Source: Glandiceps talaboti
Taxonomy: Eukaryota > Hemichordata > Enteropneusta > Spengelidae
Direction of reading: 5' to 3'
DNA: 64,000 nucleotides
NCBI RefSeq assembly: GCF_964340395.1
Contig: NC_135552.1
Coordinates: 25,142,181-25,206,180 of the forward strand
The notes under the pieces are model-generated. The model did no database searches, had not been told where the DNA came from, and saw nothing but the letters and a program-made list of their open reading frames with translations. A program made the position numbers and the translations under genes. Positions 13,899-24,729 of the stretch are shown one piece after another. Each line of letters begins with the position of its first letter. The stretch's first letter is position 1.

Positions 13899-16800
13899 GT
13901 GTGTTTGAGGTATGTGTGTGTGTGTGATGTATACATGAAAGCATGTGTCTGTATGTGTATTTGTGATGTGTGTGTATGTGTGTATCTGTGGTTTTAAATT
14001 ACTACTTCCCAGTATCAAAGCTACAAAGAGTTTATTCATTATTCTTTATCCATGCATTTGGTATAATTTCATATGCAGCGTTGTAATAATTGTTATATGT
14101 CCTCATAATATGCTGCTATATTTTTGCGTAATTACCACTTGAAATATTATCTGTATCAATATTCTTAAAATATTTAAATAATAATATGAATTGTAAACTA
14201 AAACAACAGCTGTGGCAAAACTAGTTCCTTGATCTTTTCAGTGCAATGAGGAAATGTGACTTTCACAACCCACATAATTTGCTTTCAGTGAACAACAACG
14301 AAAAATATGAAGACAGACTGACTCATGGTTTTGAATGAAATGGCCGTTTCAACTTGTAAGGGATCTGATAAGACTATTAAAGCTGTTGACTATCAAGACA
14401 AACTCTTCTGCTGAATATAACTTCCATTTATCATTTATCAAAATTTAATTTACTCAAGTAAAAATATGTAACTAGATTCCCTCTCCCATTATATAGATGA
14501 CACAAAGGTGAAAAATAAAGCATTACCCAATCATAGAAACTGCACATATGTCAATATGAAGACTCACAGTGTACAGAACAAGAAGACATTACACAATTTA
14601 ATAACTTCCTATTTTCTGAGGGACATGACAGTAACTCAAATATTTGACCAAAACACATCCACAACAATATGTAGTTCACACATGCTATTGCTACAGGTGT
14701 AAATGACAGTTGCCAATTCATTAAAAATAAGTTTGTTTTCTTTACAGCTATACTTAATTTTGACATAAAATTAGTCTAGCAATATAAACGTGCCTGGATA
14801 TGGCAATAAAAACTGCATGGTAATAAATCATTTTCACTTTATAGTGCACTCTACAGTGAGTGAGTGAATTGAAACTGTAGTTATTTCCAACAGTTTTATA
14901 CCTTTGGTTAATATATCAAATTCAATTTGGTGTAGACTCAAAGATTTGTAGACTGAATGATACAGAAATATACACTGCCTTGCAAGAATGGTCATACAGA
15001 CAAACTGACTTCTATAATGAACACAAACTGACTTCTATAATACACACAACCTGACTTCTATAATTAACACAAACTGACTTCTATAATTAACACAAACTGA
15101 CTTCTATAATTAACACAAACTGACTTCTATAATGAACACAAACTGACTTCTATAATTAACACAAACTGACTTCTATAATGAACACAAACTGACTTCTATA
15201 ATTAACACAAACTGACTTCTATAATTCCTTTCCTTTCATCAACTCAAACAAGTACTTGACAATTGTAATCTAACTTACTTTTTTCTTGGTAATGACAATA
15301 TTTCCATATACAAGTATATCATTAAAGAGAAAGAACTGTCTTGGCTTGGACTTCTTCCGACAAAGTTTTGTAAGAACTCCTTCTCCAACCAGTACCCTTC
15401 CTGGTACTCGAAGGGGCTGAAACAGAAATACAGAAAGTGTAACTTTCATATTACACAAATATATGACAGTAAAGTTATTTTTTTTTGCAATTAAGTTCAA
15501 ATCCTAGCTGTAAATGTTATGTTGCTCATGGCGTGACATGAGGATTAAGACATTTTTGTGTTACTTTCTGTCTGTACACTGTTTAAAATCTAGTTCCTAC
15601 TACAATTTTAAAATTTGATTTATTGAATAAATAAAAACACCATCGTTATTTCTTTTCAGAATTATTTTCCCATATTTATCATGAATATTTTATGTTTTAG
15701 TAAAGAAGAAGCATTTCAAATCACACAGTGACAAGGCTTTAAATCAAAACTGAATAAAATGACAAGTTTTGTATTATACCACTTCCAGACTGAATTATTT
15801 GTTATCATTTATGTTCTGCATTGCTGTCACTTACACTGACATCACTACACAGCAACCACAATGATGAATCTTTCATTTCAACCACATTCATGTAGCAAAA
15901 TACTAAATATTCAAATTAAATGTTGGAACCGGTATTCTAGTATACTTCTTACTAAATGACATTCATGTCATCACACAATGTCACACAAGCTCAAAAGCGA
16001 ACTCTGTTTGTTTAGGGGGAGAGGGGTCTGGCATCAATGCAATTGTTCAAAAACTTTCATGCCTTCAATGATAAAATCTTCTGTATTTACTACTGAGATG
16101 TTGATAAGTTGATAAAAATGTACTTCTAATGTAAGATACAATGCTAGCTTTCCGGTAGTATTTTGATGTATTTACCATCATCTTGGTAAACAGGTTCATA
16201 GAGTTGGAACGTCATGTTGACCTTCATGTTTTTACATTGCATTGATCTTGTGGTGTGACCGCTACAGTTTTCATCATGGTTTACATCATATATAATATAA
16301 ATGTGTGATGTCACACTTCTGAACGTTTGTTTGGGAGGAGGCTTTTTTTTGGCCTAAACGAACGGTGTTCATTTATTGAGCTTGTGTGACATTGTGCGAT
16401 TGTCATTCAAAGTCAGAGCAGGTGTTTGTTTTTTTTAACTCTCGTTGAAAGTCATTAATCATTTTGTACTTCCCTTCTCAGCTGATATTATTAACTGACC
16501 TATTATTACACTTAATCTGTGGATTGTAGTTTTCTCAAAATAATGCATCTCCCTTTTATGAAAGCACATTTATTTCTTCAACCATTTTCTGTTTAACTAT
16601 TTTTATCGTATATATGTATGTGTGTATCATGTATATTAATAGTACCCAAATGACTGGTGATCAGTTATAACATGCTCCATATGTTGAAAATATAGGCAGT
16701 GACGAGATATTATCAAGATAACAGGTGTAAACATTGATGTCATATTATATTTGAACAAAGGGATCAGAGAAACATTTCCTACGTGCTTTGAATGCAAAGT

Positions 16801-19800
16801 ACAAACTGGTCTTCAATATGCAAATACTTAATATTTACAATGGTATTTTGTTATGGGTAGTAAGTAGGTAAAATATACCTGATTTCCCTAGCTCTTTTAC
16901 CAGGATTTCCTAATAAATTATTGTAAAATGTCTAGAAATTAACGTACATGTATATTCATATGACATCCAATCTGTTACTGGGGATCTCAAACCTTAGAAA
17001 AACAATGTTCAGTGACTCTAAATTGATAGTTACAATAATAAATTCAACTTCTGATTATCCCTCCAATGTCATAAAGAACTTGAAGTATGAATTTAGGAAA
17101 AGCTCAGAAAAGTTTAACAGGGGACTTTGATTTCATAATCATCTTTGTAATGACAAAGGAAGTAAATTATTTGACTTCTAACATATTCAGATCTAATATG
17201 ATTAGTTAATTAACAAGATATGATATCATTATTTACAAAAATACAAACGCTATTTTTATTGTTAGTTTGTTTGCCAAAAATACAACAATATCTGTGATGA
17301 CTAGTCAGTGACCACCAACCATAAAATAGCTATGTACATTTATACAGTGGCTTATCAAACTAACATATGTGACCACCATCACACAGACATGGCTGGCTCA
17401 TTTATCTAACTGAAGTAGCTATGCTTGGATTACTCCAGCAGATATTTCATCATGTCTTAAAACACCAGCAATGATTTACTGTGATGGATAATTCTATACA
17501 GTAAACAGTCTCGGATTTCATTGAAATTCACAACAGCATCTATGACATTACAAATATTGAGTTCACAGCACAATCAAATAATTTTTCCATCAACATGATA
17601 ATGGAGAGTTGGTTTGGAGTCAACACTTTCTCTGTAAATAATATGATTTTGTGAAGTATCGTGTGAATCTATCAACCTTACATTTCAGATTAATGTCATT
17701 CAAATATCGAATTTCAGAAATCTCAATTTTCTGTTCTGTTCTGTTCTGTTCTGTTCTGTTCATCCGATGGAAATCAAGCTATAGCCTAGTAAACTAAGAT
17801 AGCCACAAACTGAAACTGTTGTTGATGTACAACTATGGAAATCAAGCTATAGGTAAACTAAGATAGCCACAAACTGAAACTGGTGTTGATATACTACTAT
17901 GGAAATCAAGATATAGACACACTAAGATAGCCACAAACTAAAACTATTGTTGATATACTACTATGGAAATCAAGCTATAGGTAAACTAAGATAGACACAA
18001 ACTAAAACTATTGTTGATATACCCTGATGGAAATCAAGCTATAGGCAAACTGAGATAGACACAAACTGAAACTATTGTTGATATACTACTATGGAAATCA
18101 AGCTATAGGCAAACTAAGATAGCCACAAACTGAAACTGTTGTTGCTACATGGTGATATATTCTTACAATGTATGTTGATGTAATTACACTCACAGTAGGG
18201 TGATGTCTCTGATAGCAAGCTTTCTTCAAGTGGTAACACATTCATACCTCATGCAATGTTTACATTGTACACCGAAACTAGTTTGCTTACAAGATTATAT
18301 CCACATAACCAAGGCATGTAATCTACCACAAGCAACAACAATAGCTTTGTGTCTATAATAGTTTGCCTAAGGCTTGATTTCAATGATTATCATGGAAGTC
18401 ACTGGTTGAAAGGTAAATGGAGGAAGGAAACAAGATAAATGAAGGATGACATCATAAACTCATGGTCAACATTCAAAATAATGAAGATACTTACTTGGCC
18501 AGAACTACCAAAACATGCTTCTACATTACCAATACGCCTGGCATTAGCTTCACTATTCACTGTAAATAAAAATAAAATTTGTAAACAAACATTAAAGCTA
18601 ACAATCAATTTTTATGATAAAATTATTGTAAATATTATATGTGTACTAAAATAATAATCACTTCCTTTACATAAGGCGTAAAAAAAAATGTGTGGTTCTG
18701 ATTACATTCAATTTTAAAATAGGTGGGGTAGGTAGATTTTTTATTTTATTTTATTTCTTATTTTTTTATGTGTGACTCTGTGAGTGTCTAGTTCAGGTTT
18801 TCTATTGTTTTCCAAATGGTCTCTGTGTTGTTAATTTCTTCCTATCAGATGTACAGCCATTACAGATTGGGAGAATAGTTTTATAGTGTCTTTTTAAGTT
18901 GATGTCATTTCCGCACCCACTATTTCTTGCAAGACTTCACAATTTTTGTGATTTTATTATTTTTCTCAAACACGTAAAAAAACCAAAAGCAATGGGTTAA
19001 TTGGCGTGAAAAACTAGGTGGGGTCAGGTAACCGGAAACAAACAACTTTTTTAATTGGTCTAATAAAACTAGATCATCAACACCATGGTGATTCATACAT
19101 TGTGATAGATTCTGTATCAGTGTTATATATAAGTACATGTACATGTACATGTACATCAAAACTCATTTCAAGTAACAATGTGGTAGTTTGGAATGAGAGT
19201 CTGTGCAGTGTCCATGTCTGACCATATTTCTGGTCACCAGCTGATCAAGTGTGCCTGTGTTGTAAAGCTATATCTGTACCGAGCTCCTTTCAAAATTCAA
19301 TTGCATCATTGATGCCCTACTGTACAAGCGTATTTGTTAAAACTTGGACTTTGCACACCCTCAAGGTTGCATGGACATGGCAAATTGAAAGTGTGTTACT
19401 CTGCACTACTGAATGGCAACCTAATCGTGCCATCAACAGTTAAAAGTGAGAAAATTTGAGATGAAAATTTCTGTGCACTTCAGCCTCATCAGTAAACATT
19501 GACATCAATGATAATTATCATTATATTTCTATTATTGTATAACAAAATAACTTTCCATTATTATAATTTTACGACAAACACATAATATCAATTGCATATG
19601 ATAGTAGTTTGGTCCTTGAGGTTATGACACATACACATGTGGATTAAGTGACTAACCCTTTACAGCTGACCTGAAGATTATTTATTGACCAAACTGTGAC
19701 ATGTCATCTACATGTAGGTCAGGGGATCTGTTCTGCAAACACCACATGGCAAATCGTTATCCCTTGCAGTGTTTTTGTTAAGGGCGGTAAGCAGATAAAA

Positions 19801-21473
19801 CCTACTGGGTTTCCCTATACTTTCACCTGCATTTCCACAAAAAATTATGGGATACTATCTATGAAACTATGCAACTTTTACCCATTTTCTGTTACCAGCA
19901 TTCCCCACCTTTAGCAAAAACACTGCCTTGGCTTGTATTGAATTAGGAGCTACATGACAAGAACACATCATCCACTTTTTTGCACCCAGTAACAGTACTG
20001 TCATTTTGAAATTGTTTATAATATATTCATACATGTTTTAGAATGATATATATATGAGTAGGTACACATAGAAAAAACATGTGTGTACAGGTGTCAGTCA
20101 TACTGGCTGTTGTAGCACAGACATCACTTATAAATGTACATTTTACTGTGCTTGTTCTAAACAGTACACTTGTGTCAATTTTATTAACTGCTGTATATAT
20201 ACTTTTTATGCTGCTTAGTCATTCCTCTTTCTCCCAACATTTACTTAGTTGTATACAAACAAATACCCCCTAGGGAGAAAGGGGATTAACATACATTGAC
20301 TGTATGTTAATCATATTACATGTATTTTTAATTTTTCAATGGACTCGAAAAAATAGCCCTTAAAAAAGACTGTCTGTGCACTGTCAAAACATTGGGATTC
20401 AAATAAAGCAGAAGTTTTAACCACCAGACTTGGACTTGTCCTTTTATTCAAACTAAAGTTATGCCATACTCAAGTCCCCATCTGTGTTGAAAACTTTATC
20501 ATACTACAAACTCAAACAATAATGTTAACTAATTACAGAATTGTCCTGTAATTATATAACTAGGCTTTCATTAGTCACTGTTCACCTATTAAAAATGGGT
20601 GGCTACATTACAAGACTATACGCCTTTTTTCCTGGAAAGGAGGGGGGGGGAGACAATCTAAGTAATTCTGTTTTATTTTTTATTCCTGGGTTACAACAAA
20701 ATATTACTCAATTAGTCGTAACTATCAATGCATTTCATGGTCACACTCAGTATACTAGTAGTTCAATTTGAGATTTGAAAGATACAATTTTTTGTTGTAT
20801 ATCATCTCAGACCACTAATGAATATTTTTAGTGGTCTGAGTCACTGGACTCTGAGATATCATCAGTGATCCATCACTTGTTTGTATGAATGAATACTGTA
20901 ACAATACAGACATCTTCATAGTAACATCTTGCCTACACTATTTTAGGAACAAGAGAGTCACTATTACAAGGAAGTGTGTGTGTCAGCGTTGATTTCACCT
21001 TCAACTTGACTGCTTGGTTTACAGATAGACAGTGGAGAACGACAGTAAACACATGATACTACAAATAATTTTAATATATTAAACTAGTTTGTCTTGTTCT
21101 CAGTTTCGTTGATCAGTTGTCTACGGTTAACCGATAACATGAGGAAGTAATCGTGATACCGATCATCCAACAGTACGGTATCAAATAACCTTGCAGTTCC
21201 TGATGATGGCAGTATATACTGTACTGTGAGTCTGTGAGTCGGTGTACCGACGACAGAGGTTGTAAATTTATGGGACTCGGGTCACTTCTCTGGGAACGGC
21301 AAAAAGCTTCGCTCATAAGAAATTTGTTGATAACAGAACTGTAGCTTCCGCAGAATTATAAATCAAGTCCACTGTGTGGTTATTACAGAATGTAACCCTG
21401 CGAAACCATACGACATCGTTGTCAAGTATTGTAAATATATGAAGGTGTCAAACTTACCTAAACGGTCCACCAT
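8229..21473 (-). CDS. PLEKHF2: Phafin2-like PH and FYVE domain protein, nine coding exons
   Basis: Exons in transcript order: 21473..21458, 18559..18495, 15416..15279, 12600..12537, 11620..11495, 10529..10423, 9905..9749, 9516..9392, 8273..8229. All phases match and give 280 aa (human PLEKHF2 is 249). The start MVDRL and the following NSEANARRI match the vertebrate N-terminus. The PH domain spans about 35-131, including [17 protein letters not shown] and [12 protein letters not shown]. The FYVE zinc finger spans about 149-212 and keeps WVPD, RRHHCRKCG and RVC, the phosphatidylinositol 3-phosphate-binding signature. The tail holds an Asp/Glu run (about 237-247), as in human Phafin2, plus an extra Ser/Pro/Gln-rich end. 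The family acts on early endosomes and in lysosome/autophagy traffic. Transcription starts head-to-head with RNASEK. Confidence 0.97.
9137..9268. mobile_element. Foldback repeat in last PLEKHF2 intron
   Basis: Arms of about 50 bp, left from 9137 and right ending 9268, pair with roughly 80% identity around a 30-bp loop. The best-matched block is CAGAATGACAAATTCCA in the left arm. The element lies wholly within the intron between exons 8 and 9. Confidence 0.7.
10055..10088. repeat. Poly-T tract in PLEKHF2 intron 6
   Basis: An almost pure T tract of about 30 bases with one C interruption. Confidence 0.9.
10369..10382 (+). promoter_or_regulatory. CTCF-like motif in PLEKHF2 intron 6
   Basis: ACACTAGAGGGCGC matches CCASYAGRKGGCRS at 13 of 14 positions. 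It lies about 40 bp downstream of the donor of exon 6. Binding is inferred. Confidence 0.4.
10829..10939. mobile_element. 111-bp foldback repeat in PLEKHF2 intron 5
   Basis: Left arm 10829-10860 and right arm 10910-10939 pair with about 80-85% identity. The outer ATATCAAGTGT and inner GTTTCAATTG blocks are well kept. The loop is about 50 bp and no coding sequence is involved. Confidence 0.7.
13801..13986. repeat. Compound (GT)n/(GTAT)n microsatellite in PLEKHF2 intron 3
   Basis: Long GT runs broken by GTAT and GTTT units. Cysteine/valine- and histidine/threonine-rich frames on both strands are repeat translations, not genes. Confidence 0.97.
15001..15225. repeat. 24-bp minisatellite, about 10 copies, in PLEKHF2 intron 3
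   Basis: The unit is AACACAAACTGACTTCTATA followed by ATTA or ATGA. Copies are head-to-tail and nearly identical, ending about 50 bp before the exon 3 donor. There are no variable spacers, so this is not a CRISPR array. Confidence 0.95.
15954..16407. mobile_element. Foldback element, about 450 bp, in PLEKHF2 intron 2
   Basis: Left arm 15954-16014 and right arm 16353-16407 are inverted copies that share an identical 20-bp core (15974-15993) and looser flanks. The 340-bp interior shows no open reading frame of note. Confidence 0.65.
16842..16912. mobile_element. Fragment of a hAT-like MITE family
   Basis: It resembles the left half of the element at 19767-19925, sharing the pattern TTGTTATGGG, GTAAGTAGGTAAAA and a TTTCCCTA block. 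No paired terminus was found, so it appears truncated. Confidence 0.4.
17731..17761. repeat. (TTCTG)n microsatellite
   Basis: Six pentanucleotide units immediately before the 62-bp minisatellite. Confidence 0.95.
17766..18143. repeat. About 62-bp minisatellite, six copies, in PLEKHF2 intron 2
   Basis: Each unit contains ATGGAAATCAAGCTATAG, then AAACTAAGATAG(C/A)CACAAACT, then a GTTGTTGATATAC block. Units are 85-95% alike and directly abutting. Confidence 0.93.
19767..19925. mobile_element. hAT-like non-autonomous element (MITE) in PLEKHF2 intron 1
   Basis: It begins CAGTGTTTTTG and ends CAAAAACACTG, a perfect 11-bp terminal inverted repeat of hAT type. The inverted homology then continues loosely for about 20 bp. 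It is flanked by CCTTG on both sides, compatible with a short target duplication. There is no transposase frame in 159 bp. Related fragments are at 16842-16912 and 26932-27000. Confidence 0.65.
20284..20312. repeat. Perfect 12-bp hairpin
   Basis: GATTAACATACA and TGTATGTTAATC surround a 5-base loop. Confidence 0.85.
20806..20840. repeat. Perfect 13-bp hairpin
   Basis: CTCAGACCACTAA and TTAGTGGTCTGAG enclose a 9-base AT loop. A related CTCAGACCA block occurs at about 36687 inside another foldback repeat. Confidence 0.85.
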
Positions 21474-21493
21474 CTTGCCTGGGATCCGTAAAG

Positions 21494-21503
21494 GTCACGT
21501 GAT
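21494..21503. promoter_or_regulatory. CLEAR-type E-box (TFEB/MITF family)
   Basis: GTCACGTGAT is a 9 of 10 match to the CLEAR consensus GTCACGTGAC. It lies just upstream of the PLEKHF2 start. Confidence 0.5.
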
Positions 21504-21699
21504 CAACAAAACAAACTAGCTGTTGAAGTTATTGCAAAATTTATGTATAAAATACTTCGAAATTCGACAAATTCTGTGGGTTATTATCGGTGTGCTATTG
21601 AATCAGTTCAGGTGAAGAACACAACCTAAAATGAACGATAAGCCGCCCACATTTTTGCGATGACATCATCCGAGAAGTACAGTGGATGACGGGAAATTA

Positions 21700-21709
21700 G
21701 TCACATGAC
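21700..21709. promoter_or_regulatory. M-box type E-box (TFEB/MITF family)
   Basis: GTCACATGAC contains the M-box core TCACATGA. It lies about 95 bp upstream of the RNASEK start. Confidence 0.5.
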
Positions 21710-21803
21710 AGTTCAGCAAGGCCAGCCATTTTCGCGATATATTCGCACCTATACATAGTGAATTTCTATCTTGTTTTTGACCATTGTCGTAGATCTTTCA
21801 GAC

Positions 21804-23071
21804 ATGGCTATTCTTGTCCCAGGAATATGTGGCCCTCGGGCATCGGTCTGCTGTCTTATAACAAGTATTTGGGGTATTGTTATGTTGGTAAGTCTTACAT
21901 GAATGTTACGTTATCATCGGAAAGGGAAATAGTACTCGTTTTAGTTTCACCCTTGTATAGCATAAATTGTGATATCTGCATGTACAGAATTATTTTTAGA
22001 ACCATATCAATTCTATGGGTCGATAGAAAAAAATTGATCGATTTACTTGATTCATATGTTAGTGTTACTGTTTTTTTTATGATGACCTTGGCTCATTTGT
22101 GTGTGGCCCCTAGTTCATTGACTCGAGCAATATCATTGACTCGAGCAATATCATTGACATTCGTTTCATTTTATCATATATCATATGTACGTGTGACTAA
22201 AACTGTAATATCACCCCTACATATGATTACCTTTGATTATAGTAAGAGTATGGGTATACAGGAATAGGTAAACAATTTGAATTGCTTAGGAATGTGGGAT
22301 TTTAAAATGTCATAATTTCTTTCTATGTGAGAGGAAAATGATAATACCGACTAACATGAAATATTGTGAACTATCTGTAATGGCAGTGTTATTAGTATTC
22401 AAGTGTACACTATTTCAGTGCATCATGATCTTGATATTGTCATCATGATCATCTCAAAATATACTCCCATACAGTATGATACACAATGTACTTCAAATGC
22501 CATTATGTATTAATATTATGTATTAACATCATGACTAAAGATACACTGTAAAAGACACTGTACGTTGTCACTGTTAACAGTAATACATTACAGTGGACCT
22601 GTTGTAGGCAGAGATACAGATTTAGTTCATGTTAGGTGCCAAAAATTTCACAATGTGATTACTCATTTTCGAAACTATAGTGTTTGCAGTGCCACCTACA
22701 ATGTAAGTTCTTGCCAGTGCAGTTTCAAACTTTCATGGTCCAATTTAATACTGTGTGTACACAATAGTAATGTTTATAACTTCTTCTTTTTTTTATCTAC
22801 AATTATAGACTGAGAGTTCAAAAAGGGTTCTAACTTGTAACTTTTGTTTTCACAGCTTATCATGGCCATCTGTCTACGATTCGATGCTGTAGCATTTATT
22901 GAAGACTTGACACATCCAGAACCTGAAGATTATAACCCAGACACACTTCATGAAAAATATGTACAGGCATCCAATAACTGTTTCATTGCTGCTGGTATTT
23001 ATGTGGCATTTCTCGTATTTTCATTCTGGCAAAAGAGGGAATATAGCAAAGCTGAATTCAGGATGAGTTAA
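21804..23071 (+). CDS. RNASEK: Ribonuclease kappa / V-ATPase subunit f, two exons
   Basis: Exons 21804..21887 and 22856..23071 join in phase 0 to encode 99 aa (human 98). The first exon gives the start with CGPRASVCCLITSIWGIVML, matching the family's CGPK..CG...S.WG signature and first membrane segment. The second exon holds LIMAICLRFDAVAFIEDL, then a short polar loop, then NNCFIAAGIYVAFLVFSF as the second membrane segment. RNASEK is a two-pass membrane protein found in the V-ATPase Vo sector and needed for endosomal acidification; the ribonuclease activity reported for it is less settled. An ATG at 21758 upstream is out of frame and lacks the family N-terminus, so 21804 was chosen. The gene shares its promoter with PLEKHF2. 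Confidence 0.95.
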
Positions 23072-23595
23072 AGTCAATTGAAGACTACATGTACAAAGAC
23101 TTTGGAAGAACACAAATTTTTTGTTTTGTTTTGTTGCTGCTCAGTTCAGAAGATACTAGAATTGTCTGGTGGTACGGATCAACTTGTGTAGTTATGGATA
23201 TGGTGTGCATATAAGGAATTAATTCAAGGGAAATCAGAACTGCTGCAGCACAGTAAATCAACTCAACTCATCTCTTGAGAAAATTTAGAGTTTTATCTGA
23301 TTTACATAACAAAACACTTGTTTTGATATGTGAATCAAATATTTTTAATTCTATTGGAGTGATAGGGTTCGAATAAACTACCCTGTAATGGGAGAGGAGT
23401 GAAATCATGGACCAACAAATTACAAGCACAGAATGAACATTTTATTGTTTACAAGAGGTAGTTACAGAGTTATGTCCAATCAGTAAATACCTACTCAGCT
23501 TGAGCAACATTTGGCAGAAAATGTATCTAACCCTGTCACTAGTACATTGTATGTAGTAAATATGAGTCTTCCTGTCATGATGTGATTATGCTGCC

Positions 23596-23888
23596 TTGTT
23601 CTACAGTATAGTCTAGAATCCACACTGCCCTGTTATAAAATATCGCCTAGAATCCATGCTGTCCTTTTCTACAGCATAGCATGGATTCCATGCTGTTCTG
23701 TTCTACAGTATAGCCTGGAATCCATGCTGTCCTGTTCTACAGTGTATAGCCTACCTAGGGTTCATGTTGGCCTGTTCTACAGTATAGCCTGGAACCCATG
23801 CTGTCCTGTTCTACAGTATATAGCCTACCAAGGGTTCATGTTGGCCTGTTCTACAGTATAGCCTGGAACCCATGCTGTCCTGTTCTAG
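23596..23888. repeat. 34/40-bp composite minisatellite in the RNASEK 3'UTR
   Basis: About eight units share CTGTTCTACAGTATAGCCT. The left units are about 34 bp (ending GGAATCCATGCTGTC). On the right, a 34-bp and a 40-bp type alternate as a 74-bp dimer repeated twice. The array lies between the stop codon and the first polyadenylation signal. Confidence 0.88.
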
Positions 23889-24195
23889 ACAGAATGGCAT
23901 TTGTAAGAACCATCACCACCCAGTAGTAAGACAGAAGATAAGGCCATTATTTCTCATTGTGGCAGTTAATGTTATCAGTTTTATTATTCTAGGACTATGC
24001 ATCAAAATATTTTAAGTTATCTAACATTTCATCAATGTTCAACAAAATTATTACCCAAAATTTGTTTATTTCTTTTCGAAAAGAATTATTACATGTATTT
24101 AAAGGTTAGTGTAGTAAAAAGGCTTCGTATGTCTCATATTTTCCTAATCTGTTCATTTAAAGTTAATTGTGGATGTTAACATGCCTTAATGTAAA

Positions 24196-24201
24196 AATAA
24201 A
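24196..24201 (+). terminator. RNASEK: RNASEK polyadenylation signal
   Basis: AATAAA at about 1.1 kb after the stop codon; another lies in the AATAAATAAATAA run at about 24299. Confidence 0.5.
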
Positions 24202-24729
24202 GTTGTCTTAGTTATTATCAATTTAGAACAAATGAAATGTTTATGTAGTATATCCTTGTAAAGTGTGTGATACATGCAGAAACACTGCATTGTTTGGAAA
24301 AATAAATAAATAATTGTGCAATGAGACATGAAACATTTTAAGTTGTTTTACCGAAGTATGTAGTGCTAGAGAAAGAAAATATGACTTACAGCTTTGGTCT
24401 TATGACAAGCCGTTGTCATTGAACCGCATACATAAAGTAACATACATTACCTTTACATACTAGGTAAAATTTACACTGACAGTTCAGAACTACTACAAAA
24501 GACAGATGTTAGTTTTAATGTGATTATAAATTGCCATTATTTGAACACACTGTGATTTAGACTAGGATACATGATACAGAGCTGTATATAGAGCTGTATA
24601 GTAGTGATAAGGACAATACATTAAAGTGTTTTTGTGAAAACTTACAAGAATTCTGTGCTGTACATGTGTATATATTAGCAATAAATGGACCATGTTAGAC
24701 AATCTTTGACACTTGTCTATATTGTGTTA

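Larger units (their letters stand above)
21474..21803. promoter_or_regulatory. Bidirectional promoter between PLEKHF2 and RNASEK
   Basis: The two start codons face away from each other 330 bp apart, so both 5'UTRs and the shared promoter lie here. The interval is relatively CpG rich. It contains GTCACGTGAT at 21494-21503 and GTCACATGAC at 21700-21709, both matching TFEB/MITF (CLEAR or M-box) E-boxes. A CRE-like TGACATCA lies at 21661 and a CCATTTT block near 21727. Expression from this DNA was not observed; the reading is from arrangement and motifs. Confidence 0.7.

Noticed and set aside
13645-14039. Cys/Val- and His/Thr-rich open frames on both strands
   Set aside because: Translations of a GT/CA microsatellite.
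15001-15225. Regular 24-bp repeats considered as a CRISPR array
   Set aside because: There are no unique spacers, and the repeats lie in a eukaryotic intron.
17766-18143. 62-bp repeats considered as tandem RNA genes or CRISPR
   Set aside because: Units abut and show no promoter boxes or conserved stem typical of an RNA gene.
18660-19050. Region with two (A/C)TAGGTGGGGT blocks and poly-A/T tracts, suspected dispersed repeat
   Set aside because: It feels repetitive, but no terminal repeats, duplication or family signature could be shown.
21758-22267. 169-codon open frame overlapping the start of RNASEK
   Set aside because: It is in another frame from the RNASEK coding exon and runs into its intron. 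The real exon is 21804-21887.
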